Positions 50,196 to 58,014 of a stretch of 64,000 nucleotides of DNA are shown in pieces. How positions within the stretch are numbered: position 1 is the stretch's first letter; the number at the start of each line of letters is the position of its first letter. This DNA comes from Mesorhizobium shangrilense. GTDB taxonomy: Bacteria > Pseudomonadota > Alphaproteobacteria > Rhizobiales > Rhizobiaceae. The DNA lies in assembly GCF_028826155.1 (NCBI RefSeq), contig NZ_JAQGPN010000001.1, positions 62,001-126,000 on the forward strand. Direction: 5' to 3'. Below the pieces are notes generated by a model, which saw nothing but the letters and a program-made list of their open reading frames with translations, was not told where the DNA came from and searched no databases. The translations under genes were made by a program, and so were the position numbers.

Positions 50196-50240
50196 TTGAC
50201 AGAAGCCGGCGCAGGCTAGATTGTTTGTACTCTAACAATC
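50196..50240 (+). promoter_or_regulatory. Promoter and palindromic operator of the DUF1185 pair
   Basis: A perfect TTGACA (50196-50201) is followed after 17 bp by GATTGT (50219-50224). That -10 position lies inside a perfect inverted repeat, GATTGTT (50219-50225) and AACAATC (50234-50240), spaced by 8 bp. The TTGT...ACAA form is common for MarR or GntR-type repressors; a MarR gene lies 2.6 kb away (52855-53379). Binding would block the polymerase. Confidence 0.65.
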
Positions 50241-50269
50241 GAGCTCATCGTCAAGGAACGAGTGCCACC

Positions 50270-50854
50270 ATGCCCAGCGTCGAAGTCCGCAAGTTCGTCA
50301 CCCAGGTCGAAGAGATCTGGCATGAGGGAGGCCCCGCGGCGGCCGCCCCGCTGCTCCGCGGCTCCATCGCAGCCGTCGTCAAAAACCCCTATGCCGGCCG
50401 CTACGTCGAGGAAATCACCAGCTTCATGGAAGACCTGAAGCCGCTCGGCCTCGACATGGCGAAGCGGCTCCTGGCTGCGCTCGGCGGGAATGTCGAGCGG
50501 ATCGAGGGCTACGGGAAAGGCGCCATCGTCGGCGCGGCGGGTGAACTCGAACACGGCGCGCTCTGGCACGTGCCCGGCGGATACGCCATGCGCGAGCTTC
50601 TCGGCGGCGCCAAGGCGATCGTTCCCTCCACCAAGAAAGTCGGCGGTCTGGGCGCGCAGATCGATATCCCGATCACGCACAAGGACGCCTCCTACGTGCG
50701 CAGCCATTTCGACGCCGTCGAGGTCCGCATCAGCGACGCGCCACGCGCCGACGAGCTCATGCTGGTTCTGGCCATGACTTGCGGCCCACGGGTGCATGCG
50801 CGCGCCGGCGGCCTGGCGGTTTCCGAGATCAAGGGAGAGGACGGATTGCGATGA
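50270..50854 (+). CDS. DUF1185 (amino acid synthesis family) protein, copy 1
   Basis: 194 residues beginning MPSVEVRKFVTQVEEIWHEG. Family segments are GGNVERIEGYGKGAIVGAAG, ELEHGALWHVPGG, PSTKKVGGLGAQIDIPITHK and the ending SEIKGEDGLR. DUF1185 is listed in databases as an amino acid synthesis family, but no enzyme activity is established that I can name. The ATG at 50270 is chosen because upstream residues have no family match. It overlaps the next gene, a paralogue of identical length, by 4 nt. An operator with a TTGACA promoter lies upstream. Confidence 0.85.
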   Translation: MPSVEVRKFVTQVEEIWHEGGPAAAAPLLRGSIAAVVKNPYAGRYVEEITSFMEDLKPLGLDMAKRLLAALGGNVERIEGYGKGAIVGAAGELEHGALWHVPGGYAMRELLGGAKAIVPSTKKVGGLGAQIDIPITHKDASYVRSHFDAVEVRISDAPRADELMLVLAMTCGPRVHARAGGLAVSEIKGEDGLR

Positions 50855-51435
50855 ACACTTCGATCCGCAAGATCGTCACCATCGTCGAGGAAACGCTGAT
50901 CGAGGGCGGCAAGGAGGTTTCACCTCCGACCCGCCGCGCGGCCGCCGTCGCCATCATCGACAATCCGTTTGCCGGCAAATATGTTGAAAACCTCGAGCCG
51001 CTGTTCGCTGTCGGCGAGGAGCTTGGCGGCCTGCTTGCGGAGCGCGCGGTCGCCGCGCTCGGCATTCCGGGCGAGAAGGTGGAAAGCTTCGGCAAGGCGG
51101 CTTGCGTCGGCGCAGAGGGCGAACTGGAGCATGCAGCTGCGCTCCTGCATCCCAAGCTCGGCGCACCGTTCCGCAAGGTGCTCGGCAAGGGCGCAGCGCT
51201 CATCCCCTCCTCCAAGAAGCGGGGTGGCCCCGGCACGCCGTTCGACATCCCGCTCGGCCACAAGGACGCCGCCTTTGTGCGGAGCCACTTCGATGGGATG
51301 GAAGTGCGCGTCAACGACGCGCCGCGCGAAAACGAGATCGCGGTGGCGATCGCCGTCACCGATTCCGGCCGCCCGCACCCGCGCGTCGGCGGGCTCCTGA
51401 AGAGCGAGATCAAGGGCGAAGACGGGCTGCGGTGA
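50851..51435 (+). CDS. DUF1185 (amino acid synthesis family) protein, copy 2
   Basis: 194 residues, the same length as copy 1 and clearly homologous along its whole length: KIVTIVEETLIEGG, ELEHAAALLHPKLGAPFRKV, PSSKKRGGPGTPFDIPLGHK, DAAFVRSHFDGMEVRVNDAP and the same SEIKGEDGLR-type ending. Sequence differs enough to suggest an old duplication and perhaps a heteromeric complex. Its ATG overlaps the stop of copy 1 (ATGA). A strong hairpin follows at 51464. Confidence 0.85.
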   Translation: MNTSIRKIVTIVEETLIEGGKEVSPPTRRAAAVAIIDNPFAGKYVENLEPLFAVGEELGGLLAERAVAALGIPGEKVESFGKAACVGAEGELEHAAALLHPKLGAPFRKVLGKGAALIPSSKKRGGPGTPFDIPLGHKDAAFVRSHFDGMEVRVNDAPRENEIAVAIAVTDSGRPHPRVGGLLKSEIKGEDGLR

Positions 51436-51463
51436 CGCACCCGACTGCGCCGATCGCTGAAAT

Positions 51464-51503
51464 GCAACAGGCCGGCGCCGCGGAAGCGACGCCGGCCTGT
51501 TGC
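51464..51503. terminator. Strong bidirectional terminator hairpin
   Basis: GCAACAGGCCGGCG (51464-51477) and CGCCGGCCTGTTGC (51490-51503) make a perfect 14-bp stem with a 12-nt loop between the convergent DUF1185 pair and the enamidase-like gene. There is no pronounced U-tract, but the stem is very stable. Confidence 0.75.
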
Positions 51504-51622
51504 GTCAGAAGGGGCTGAGAGCGCTTTGCTTCCGGTGCGTCTCGCCGGTTACGGCTGGAAATGGCAACGGGCGGCAGGGGATGACCAGGTCATTCCCCTC
51601 CGCGGTCCGCAAACCTATCGCG

Positions 51623-52822
51623 TCAGCTCCCGAACAGCTCCGGCATGACGCTCGACGGCGGCGTGTTGCGCGAGCGATGGGTGCGGACGATGCCGTCGAT
51701 GACGGTCATGCCGATGCCGGGGATGTCGCCCAGTTGTACGCTTTCCAGCAGGTTCTTGCCGGCGGAATGCTGGGCCTTGTCGAGCAGCACGAAGTCCGCA
51801 GCGCGGCCGACCTCGATCAGGCCGCAGTCCAGGTCGCGCATGCGTGCCGTGTTGCCGGTGGCGAAGCAGAAGGCGATCTCGGCCGGGATGTCGCCCAGCG
51901 AGGACAGCATCGAGACCATGCGGATTATGCCGAGCGGCTGCACGCCCGAGCCGGCGGGCCCGTCGGTGCCCAGGATGACGCGCTCGAGTTCCTTCATCTC
52001 CCTGGCGATGCGCAACGTGTAAAGGGCGGCGCGCTCGTTGCCGTTGTGGACCAGCTCCAGGCCGCGCTTGCAGCCTTCGCAGATGCAGCGGATCTGGTCG
52101 TCAGGCAGCGCCGTGTGGCCGCCATTGATATGGCCGATGACATCGGTATCGGCTGCCAGCACCACGTCCTTGTCGATCAGCCCGGAGCCGGGGATCGACG
52201 GGCCGCCGGTGTGGATCGTGCTCTGGATGCCGTACTTGCGCGCCCAGGCGACCATCTGGCGGGCGGTATCGGCATCCTTGACCGAGCCGAGGCCCACCTC
52301 GCCCAGCAGCTTGACGCCCGCCGCGGCCAGTTCCTTGAAATCGTCCTCGACCATGCCCTGCTCGATGACGGGTGCGCCGGCATGGACCTTGACGCCCGAG
52401 GGGCGGAAGGCTTCGAACATGCGCTGCGAGGTGATGGCGTGCGCCTTCAGGCCTACAATGTCGCGCGGACGTCCGGGCGTATGCACCTCGCCGGCGGAAA
52501 TCATGGTGGTGACGCCGCCATGCAGCGTGGAGTCGATCCAGGAGAGCTGGCTCTGGCGCGGCGTCCAGTCGCCCGCGACCGGATGCACGTGGCTGTCGAT
52601 CAGGCCCGGCGCGATCGCCGAGCCCTTGGCGTCGATGGTGGTCGTGGCGCCCTCGGTGTCCAGGTCCTTGAACCTGCCGACGGCGGTGATGCGGTCGTTG
52701 TCACAGACGATGGTGTCGGCGTCGAGGATGGGTTTCTCGATGGCGCCCGACAGCATCAGGCCGATGTTGCGGATGACCAGCCTGGTCGGCTTGCCGTCGC
52801 CGGTGGGAGCATCATGAGCCAT
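51623..52822 (-). CDS. Amidohydrolase, enamidase-like (6-oxo-tetrahydronicotinate hydrolase type)
   Basis: A 399-residue metal-dependent amidohydrolase. Visible metal ligands are DSHVH (His78, His80), the bridging glutamate in GEVGLGS (Glu175), HTGG (His204), HINGG (His231) and the catalytic Asp287 in GTDGPAG. From memory, the segments PGLIDSHVHPVAGDWTPRQ, TLHGGVTTMISAGE and PGISVV-like GDIPGIGMTVIDG closely follow enamidase of Eubacterium barkeri, which opens 1,4,5,6-tetrahydro-6-oxonicotinate to 2-formylglutarate and ammonia. A bridging Glu instead of carboxylated Lys also fits enamidase. It is the last gene of the nucleoside-hydrolase operon, 32 nt after marR. Confidence 0.82.
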   Translation of the reverse strand: MAHDAPTGDGKPTRLVIRNIGLMLSGAIEKPILDADTIVCDNDRITAVGRFKDLDTEGATTTIDAKGSAIAPGLIDSHVHPVAGDWTPRQSQLSWIDSTLHGGVTTMISAGEVHTPGRPRDIVGLKAHAITSQRMFEAFRPSGVKVHAGAPVIEQGMVEDDFKELAAAGVKLLGEVGLGSVKDADTARQMVAWARKYGIQSTIHTGGPSIPGSGLIDKDVVLAADTDVIGHINGGHTALPDDQIRCICEGCKRGLELVHNGNERAALYTLRIAREMKELERVILGTDGPAGSGVQPLGIIRMVSMLSSLGDIPAEIAFCFATGNTARMRDLDCGLIEVGRAADFVLLDKAQHSAGKNLLESVQLGDIPGIGMTVIDGIVRTHRSRNTPPSSVMPELFGS

Positions 52823-52854
52823 GGTCGATCCTTGCAGCTGCGTTCAGAAATGCG

Positions 52855-53379
52855 TCAGGCGAATTCGTCGTCACCGTCGCCGATCCGGTGGAGCAGCGAA
52901 AGAAGCGTCTGCTGTTCCTCGGAGGAGAGCGGCGCCAGCACCCGGCGCGCGACCTCCATGCTGTCGGCGAGGCGTTCGATCGCGTATCGATTGCCCTCGT
53001 CGGTCAGCTTGATCATGGCGAGCCTTTGGTCCTTCTTGGTCGGCCGCCGCTGGATGAGGCCGATCTTCAGAAGCTTGCGCACCACGATGCTGATCGTCGA
53101 GGGATCCATCGCGGTGAGCCGGCCGAGATGATTCTGCGACACCTCGCCATGCTTCAGCAGCGTCGCCAGCACGGCGACCTGCGTCGGGGTTAGGTCCTGC
53201 CCGCTCAACACCTGCTGGAAGCAGAAGGTGGCGCGCTGGTGCGCGCGCCGGATCATGTGCGCCGGATGCCTGCCGAGGTCGTAGCCGGACGCCTCGTAGA
53301 CGGCCAGCACCTCCGCCCGCGTCATCGGCGGCTTGTCAGCCGCACCGCTCTCCTGATCCGGCTTGGCGTTCAAGCTCAC
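52855..53379 (-). CDS. MarR-family transcriptional regulator
   Basis: 174 residues. A winged helix-turn-helix is visible (LTPTQVAVLATLLKHGEVSQ, HLGRLTAMDPSTISIVVRKL, then IGLIQRRPTKKDQRLAMIKL, the wing), with dimerisation helices at both ends. Its start overlaps the cysteine hydrolase stop by 4 nt, so it is embedded in the operon. MarR proteins often sense aromatic or heterocyclic acids and repress their own catabolic genes, as NicR does for nicotinate. A TTGT...ACAA palindrome near 50219 is a possible target; both points are inference. Confidence 0.9.
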   Translation of the reverse strand: MSLNAKPDQESGAADKPPMTRAEVLAVYEASGYDLGRHPAHMIRRAHQRATFCFQQVLSGQDLTPTQVAVLATLLKHGEVSQNHLGRLTAMDPSTISIVVRKLLKIGLIQRRPTKKDQRLAMIKLTDEGNRYAIERLADSMEVARRVLAPLSSEEQQTLLSLLHRIGDGDDEFA

Positions 53380-54020
53380 GCGGCGATGTCCATGTTCTCG
53401 ATGACCCCGCCCTTCGACAGGGCGGCGACCACGCTCTTGGCGTCGGTGACGATGCCGAAATGCGTGGAGATGTCGTAGAGCGTGCTTTCCTGCTCGCGCG
53501 GACCGGTGGCCGCGCAGCAGTCATGCGGCACGACGACCTCGTAACCGTTGAAGAAGGCGTCGTGGACGGTCGAGCGCACGCAGATATTGGTGACCACACC
53601 GAACACGATAACCTGGTCGACCATCATGTCCTTCAGCGTCACGTCGAGATCGGTCTGGAAGAACGACGAATAACGGTGCTTGTCTACGTGGATCTCGTCG
53701 TCGCGCGCGCCGAGGTCGTCGATGATCTCGACCGCCCAGGTGCCGGCTTCGCAATGCGGCGTCCGCTTCAGGAACTCGCGGTCGCGCCGCATGTTCTTGC
53801 GGTGGCTGTCATGCACCCAGATCACCGGGGCGCCCGCCTTGCGGGCTGCCTCGATGACGGCCAGCTGCGGCGGCACCAGCGTCTCGTAGCCGGGGAGCAC
53901 CATCTTGCCGCCCGGCTTGCAGAACTCGTTGATCATGTCGACCACGATCACCGCTGCGCGCTGCGGGTCGAGCGCGATGCGCTCAACATTCCGATGCGAG
54001 GAAAAGACATCTAAGGACAT
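53376..54020 (-). CDS. Isochorismatase-family cysteine hydrolase (amidase)
   Basis: 214 residues with the catalytic triad in place: Asp28 in VVDMINEF, Lys114 in VDKHRYSSF, and Cys147 in GVVTNICVRST preceded by the cis-peptide VVTN. This family includes nicotinamidase, maleamate amidohydrolase (NicF) and ureidoacrylate hydrolase (RutB), so an amide-cleaving step on a ring-opened heterocycle fits the neighbourhood. It lies 24 nt after a nucleoside hydrolase gene and overlaps marR by 4 nt. Confidence 0.9.
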   Translation of the reverse strand: MSLDVFSSHRNVERIALDPQRAAVIVVDMINEFCKPGGKMVLPGYETLVPPQLAVIEAARKAGAPVIWVHDSHRKNMRRDREFLKRTPHCEAGTWAVEIIDDLGARDDEIHVDKHRYSSFFQTDLDVTLKDMMVDQVIVFGVVTNICVRSTVHDAFFNGYEVVVPHDCCAATGPREQESTLYDISTHFGIVTDAKSVVAALSKGGVIENMDIAA

Positions 54021-54044
54021 CAGACGGCCTCCTGGACGTGTCGC

Positions 54045-54974
54045 TCAATCCCTGAGCAGGCTGTAGAGTAGATCGAAGAAGCGGTCGCTATCCACTTCAT
54101 ATGCGATGCTTGCGTTCGGTTTCTCGCCGCGCTCGTTCCAGAAGTCGGCAACGGTCGCGCCGAAGGAGTAACCCGCGGCCAGATTGACCCCGATATGCAC
54201 CGGCTTGGTGCGGATCAGGGTCGGATCGATCACGGCGGCGATGACCAGCGGATCGTGGAGCGCCCCGCCGACCCCCATCGAGTTGCGGTGAAGCTTCTCA
54301 TAGAACTTCAGCCAGTCGACGACAACCTTGCCGAGCGGGGAGTCGATCTTCTCAAGCTCGGCAAACTGCGGCGCCTCAACCAGCACCTGCATGGTGACGT
54401 CGAGACCGAGCATGGTGATCGGAATGCCGCTGTCGAGCACGATCTTCAGCGCTTCGGGATCGCAGAAGGCGTTGAATTCGGTCGGCGTGATGATCTCGCT
54501 CTTGCGGTAGAACACGCCGCCCATCCAGATCAGGTTCTTGATCTTGGACAGCACCTGCGGGTGCTTCAGCACCAAGAGGCCGATGTTGGTGAGTGGGCCC
54601 GTCGCAACCACCTGGATCGGCTCCGGCTGCGCAGCCAGCTTCTCGGCGAGAAAATCAACGGCGTGCTGGTCGACGACCTGCTTCTTCGCCGGCGGCAGGT
54701 AGGGCGAGCCTTCAAGGCCGCTTGGGCCGTCAGCGGTGCCGAGCACCAGCGGACGCGCCAACGGACGGTCGCAGCCCTGCGCCACCGGCACATCGTTCGC
54801 CCCGATGAACTCGAGGATGCGCAGGCAGTTCGCCGTGGTCTTCTCAAGCTCGGAATTGCCGCAGGTCGTCGTGATACCGAGGATCTCGATAGCCGGCGAA
54901 CGATGCGCCATGACCAGCGCGATGGCGTCATCGTGACCGGGGTCGCAATCGAAGAGGATCGGGGTGGCGGTCAT
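54045..54974 (-). CDS. Nucleoside hydrolase (ribonucleoside hydrolase type)
   Basis: 309 residues, IUNH family; cleaves the N-glycosidic bond of a nucleoside to ribose and free base using calcium. The DxDxxxDD metal site is intact: FDCDPGHDDA (Asp9, Asp11, Asp15, Asp16). Other signatures are GITTTCGNSELEKTTANCLR, VVATGPLTNIGLLV, WMGGVF and a C-terminal LHDPLVIAAVIDP. It resembles RihA/RihB pyrimidine-type enzymes, but the base preference cannot be read. It overlaps a second, more divergent nucleoside hydrolase gene by 4 nt. Confidence 0.92.
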   Translation of the reverse strand: MTATPILFDCDPGHDDAIALVMAHRSPAIEILGITTTCGNSELEKTTANCLRILEFIGANDVPVAQGCDRPLARPLVLGTADGPSGLEGSPYLPPAKKQVVDQHAVDFLAEKLAAQPEPIQVVATGPLTNIGLLVLKHPQVLSKIKNLIWMGGVFYRKSEIITPTEFNAFCDPEALKIVLDSGIPITMLGLDVTMQVLVEAPQFAELEKIDSPLGKVVVDWLKFYEKLHRNSMGVGGALHDPLVIAAVIDPTLIRTKPVHIGVNLAAGYSFGATVADFWNERGEKPNASIAYEVDSDRFFDLLYSLLRD

Positions 54975-55993
54975 GCTGCGTCTCCCGCACGCTCGTACTT
55001 CGTCATGGTATCCTTGAACATCTGCATGAAGCGGCGGCCGTCGATATCCGTGCAGATGCGGGTCGTCTTCGGCCCTCCGCCGGGGAGGATCTGGCGGCCG
55101 CGATAGGCCACCGTCTGGCCGCGCGCGATGCGCCCGTCGAGGACGACATCGACGAAGAGCGGTTCGGTCATGCGGCAGAGGTCAGGCTGGAACGCCAGCG
55201 CGACGGTGATGACGTCGTCCATCGGGAAGGCGACGAGGTCGAAGAACTCCCGCCAGATGTCGATGTAGATCGGGAACACGCGGTCGATCATGGCGACGAC
55301 CGCGTTGTCCTTGGCGACGGCGCGCATGTCGGCGAGGTCGTCGCGCGACATCATGCCGGTGGCCGCGCGGTTGTCCTCGCAGACGTCGAGCGGCACCAGG
55401 ATCTTGTCGATGTCGGCATTGAGCACGATGCGCGAGGCTTCCGGGTCGGCCCAGATGTTGTATTCGGTGACGGGCGTGATGTTGCCCGGCGTGGTGAAGG
55501 TGCCGCCGAGCACGACGAGGCGCTTGAGCAGCTTCGTCAGCCCGGGCTCCTGCAGCAGCGCCATCGCGGCGTTGGTGAGCGGCCCGGTGGTGACCAGCGT
55601 GATCTCGCCCGGATTGGCGCGCGCCATGTCGATGATGAAGTCGACGGCGTGCTTGTCGATCGCCTTGTGGGTCGGCTGCGGGGCCTTGGGGTTGAAGTCC
55701 TTCAGGCGGTCCCCGAAGCGGGCGATGAGGCGCTTCTCGAAATGCACCGGCGCTTCCATGTCGGCCTTGTCATGACCGACGATCGGACACCATGCGCCCG
55801 CCGCGACCGGAATGTCCTCACGGCCAGCCAGCGAAAGCGTGTTGAGCACGACATTGGTCACCTGCTCGATGCCGCCGGCCGCGCCGGTGACCGTGGTGAT
55901 GCCTTCCAGTTTCAGATGCGGTGACGCCGCGGCGAAGAGGACGGCGAGGATGTCGTCGCCCGCCGAATCGACGTCGAGAATGATGCGTTCCAT
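54971..55993 (-). CDS. Divergent nucleoside hydrolase family protein
   Basis: 340 residues, IUNH family. The metal site reads LDVDSAGDDILA (Asp7, Asp9, Asp13, Asp14): the acids are kept but the usual T and P of DTDPGxDD are V and S, an uncommon variant. Other parts are typical (GITTVTGAAGGIEQVTNVVL, LVTTGPLTNAAMALL, VVLGGTF) with MDDVITVALAFQP near the end. I prefer the ATG at 55991-55993 with AAGGGAAGAC before it; a GTG six codons earlier directly follows the permease stop. It may act on a modified nucleoside, complementing the standard enzyme next to it. Confidence 0.88.
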   Translation of the reverse strand: MERIILDVDSAGDDILAVLFAAASPHLKLEGITTVTGAAGGIEQVTNVVLNTLSLAGREDIPVAAGAWCPIVGHDKADMEAPVHFEKRLIARFGDRLKDFNPKAPQPTHKAIDKHAVDFIIDMARANPGEITLVTTGPLTNAAMALLQEPGLTKLLKRLVVLGGTFTTPGNITPVTEYNIWADPEASRIVLNADIDKILVPLDVCEDNRAATGMMSRDDLADMRAVAKDNAVVAMIDRVFPIYIDIWREFFDLVAFPMDDVITVALAFQPDLCRMTEPLFVDVVLDGRIARGQTVAYRGRQILPGGGPKTTRICTDIDGRRFMQMFKDTMTKYERAGDAA

Positions 55994-56011
55994 GTCTTCC
56001 CTTGAACTCAC

Positions 56012-56983
56012 TTACGATTTCGTCTCTGGCGCAGGCTTGACCGTCAGCACGCGCCGCATGCTGTCCAGCGTCTCCCTGATGATCTTCGGGCGAGCCCGAT
56101 AGGAGAGCGCGAAGAGCGCAGTGAGCGCCACGAGATAGGGCACCGCCAGCACCAGGTAGGACGAGACGCCGAAGGTCTGCAGACGTAGCGCCAGCGCATC
56201 GGAGAAGCCGAAGAGCAGGCAGCCGAGCAGGATCCGCCACGGATCGCCCGCCGAGAAGATGAGGATGGCGACGGCCATGAAGCCGCGGCCCGACGACATA
56301 TTCTCGGTGAACATCGTGGTGTAGCCGAGCGACAGATGAGCGCCGGCGAGGCCCGCCAGCAGGCCGCACAGCAGCGAGGCGGTATAGCGGATACGCGTGA
56401 TCGAGATGCCAAGCGCCTCGGCCGCCTCCGGCTTCTCGCCGACCACGCGGATATAGAGCCCCAGCTTGGTGCGCTTGTAGAAGAGGATCAGCAGCGGCAC
56501 CAGGATGAAGGCGACGTAGACCAGCGGCGTATAGCCGGAGATCAGCTGGCCGAACCAGCCGAGTTCCTTCGCAAAGGGCAGCTTCACCGCCGGCAGGCCC
56601 ACCAGGCCATGGCCGAAGATCGAGCCGCGCGTGCCGAAGATCGCCTTCATCAGCGAGATCGTCATGCCGCCTGCGAGGATGTTGAGCGCCAGGCCCACCA
56701 CCACCTCGTTCGCCTTGAAGGTGACGACGAGCAGCGCGAAGACATAGGCCAGCACCAGCGCAGCGAGCACCCCGCACAGCACGCCGATCCAGGGCGAGCC
56801 GAAGAAGATGGTGCCAATGACGGCGAAGAAGGCGCCGACCAGCATCTGGCCCTCGAGGCCGATGTTGAAGATGCCCGCCTTCGTGGTGAACGAACCGCCG
56901 AGCGCGACCAACAGGATCGGCGCCGTGGTGCGGAGCGTCGCGACGAAGAGCGAAACGTTGATGATGCGCTCTAGAATTTCCAC
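56012..56983 (-). CDS. Nucleoside-type ABC transporter permease 2
   Basis: 323 residues, nine or so helices, of the BPD_transp_2 family (NupQ/YufQ type). Recognisable segments are LVALGGSFTTKAGIFNIGLE then GQMLVGAF, a sequence shared with the partner permease, and VVGEKPEAAEALGISITRIR (ATPase contact). It overlaps the partner permease gene by 13 nt. Together they form the channel of the BMP-type importer encoded by the same operon. Confidence 0.92.
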   Translation of the reverse strand: MEILERIINVSLFVATLRTTAPILLVALGGSFTTKAGIFNIGLEGQMLVGAFFAVIGTIFFGSPWIGVLCGVLAALVLAYVFALLVVTFKANEVVVGLALNILAGGMTISLMKAIFGTRGSIFGHGLVGLPAVKLPFAKELGWFGQLISGYTPLVYVAFILVPLLILFYKRTKLGLYIRVVGEKPEAAEALGISITRIRYTASLLCGLLAGLAGAHLSLGYTTMFTENMSSGRGFMAVAILIFSAGDPWRILLGCLLFGFSDALALRLQTFGVSSYLVLAVPYLVALTALFALSYRARPKIIRETLDSMRRVLTVKPAPETKS

Positions 56984-58014
56984 CGGCGCTCCCCTGCGGT
57001 GCTGTCGCCGGCCTTGCGGCGGATGGTGACCTGGGCGGATACGGCGAGGATGATCAGCGCCTGCACCACCGTGATGATCTCGCGCGAGGCCGTTGTGTCG
57101 ACCTCCAGCATCAGCGAGCCGCTGCGCAGCGCGCCGAAGAAGATGGCGGTGAAGATGGTGCCGATCGGATTGCCGTTGGCGAGCAGCGCGGCGATGACGC
57201 CGTCGAAGCCGAAGCCTGGCGCAAAACCTTCCATGAAGCGGTGGTGGACGCCGAGGGCCTCGATGCCGCCGGCCAGGCCGCCGACCGCGCCCGACACCAG
57301 CAGGACGAAGAACACCTGCCGCTTGATGTCGATGCCGCCATACTCGGCGAACTTCGGATTGGCGCCCATCTCGGAGACCGAGTAGCCGCGCGACGTGCGC
57401 AGGAAGAAGTAGTGCACAGCGACAGCAAGCACGAGCCCGATGATCAGGCCCCAGTTCAACCGCGAGAACGAGAACAGCTCCGGCAGGTAGGCCGACTCAA
57501 AGATCGGCGGCGTTTCGGACTGGCCGCCAGGCTTCTTGAAGACGCTGATCGTGAGGTAGGACGTCATCAGGATCGCGACGTAGTTCGCAAGGATGGTCGA
57601 GACCACCTCGTTGGCGTTGTAGCGGGCGCGGAAGAAGGCCGGGATCGCAATCCACGCCATGCCGGCCAGCGCCGCCACGACGATCGCGACCAGCATGTGG
57701 AGGATCGGCGGCATGCCGAACGAGAAGCCGACCCAGGTGGCTGCGAAGCCCCCCATGAAGAGCTGCCCCTCGATGCCGATGTTGAACAGGCCGCCGCGCA
57801 GGGAAATGCACGCGGCGATGCCGCAGACCAGGATCGGCGTCGCCTGGAGCAGCGTCCCGGCGATGCGTTCCGGACTGCCGAAGGCGCCGCGAAGCAGCGT
57901 ATCGAGGACGTGCAGCGGGTTCTCGTCGATTGCGAGGATCACGAGCGCGCCAAGGATCAGCGCCAACAGGATCGCCAGTGCCTGGCCTGAAAGGGCCGCC
58001 ATGCGGTCGCTCAT
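56971..58014 (-). CDS. Nucleoside-type ABC transporter permease 1
   Basis: 347 residues of the NupP/YufP type. It contains GIAACISLRGGLFNIGIEGQ and then LFMGGFAATWVG, and the contact loop VSEMGANPKFAEYGGIDIKR. About ten helices. Its stop region overlaps the second permease start by 13 nt and its start overlaps the ATPase stop by 4 nt. This gene order (ATPase, permease, permease) is the standard one for nucleoside importers such as NupNOPQ. Confidence 0.92.
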   Translation of the reverse strand: MSDRMAALSGQALAILLALILGALVILAIDENPLHVLDTLLRGAFGSPERIAGTLLQATPILVCGIAACISLRGGLFNIGIEGQLFMGGFAATWVGFSFGMPPILHMLVAIVVAALAGMAWIAIPAFFRARYNANEVVSTILANYVAILMTSYLTISVFKKPGGQSETPPIFESAYLPELFSFSRLNWGLIIGLVLAVAVHYFFLRTSRGYSVSEMGANPKFAEYGGIDIKRQVFFVLLVSGAVGGLAGGIEALGVHHRFMEGFAPGFGFDGVIAALLANGNPIGTIFTAIFFGALRSGSLMLEVDTTASREIITVVQALIILAVSAQVTIRRKAGDSTAGERRWKF

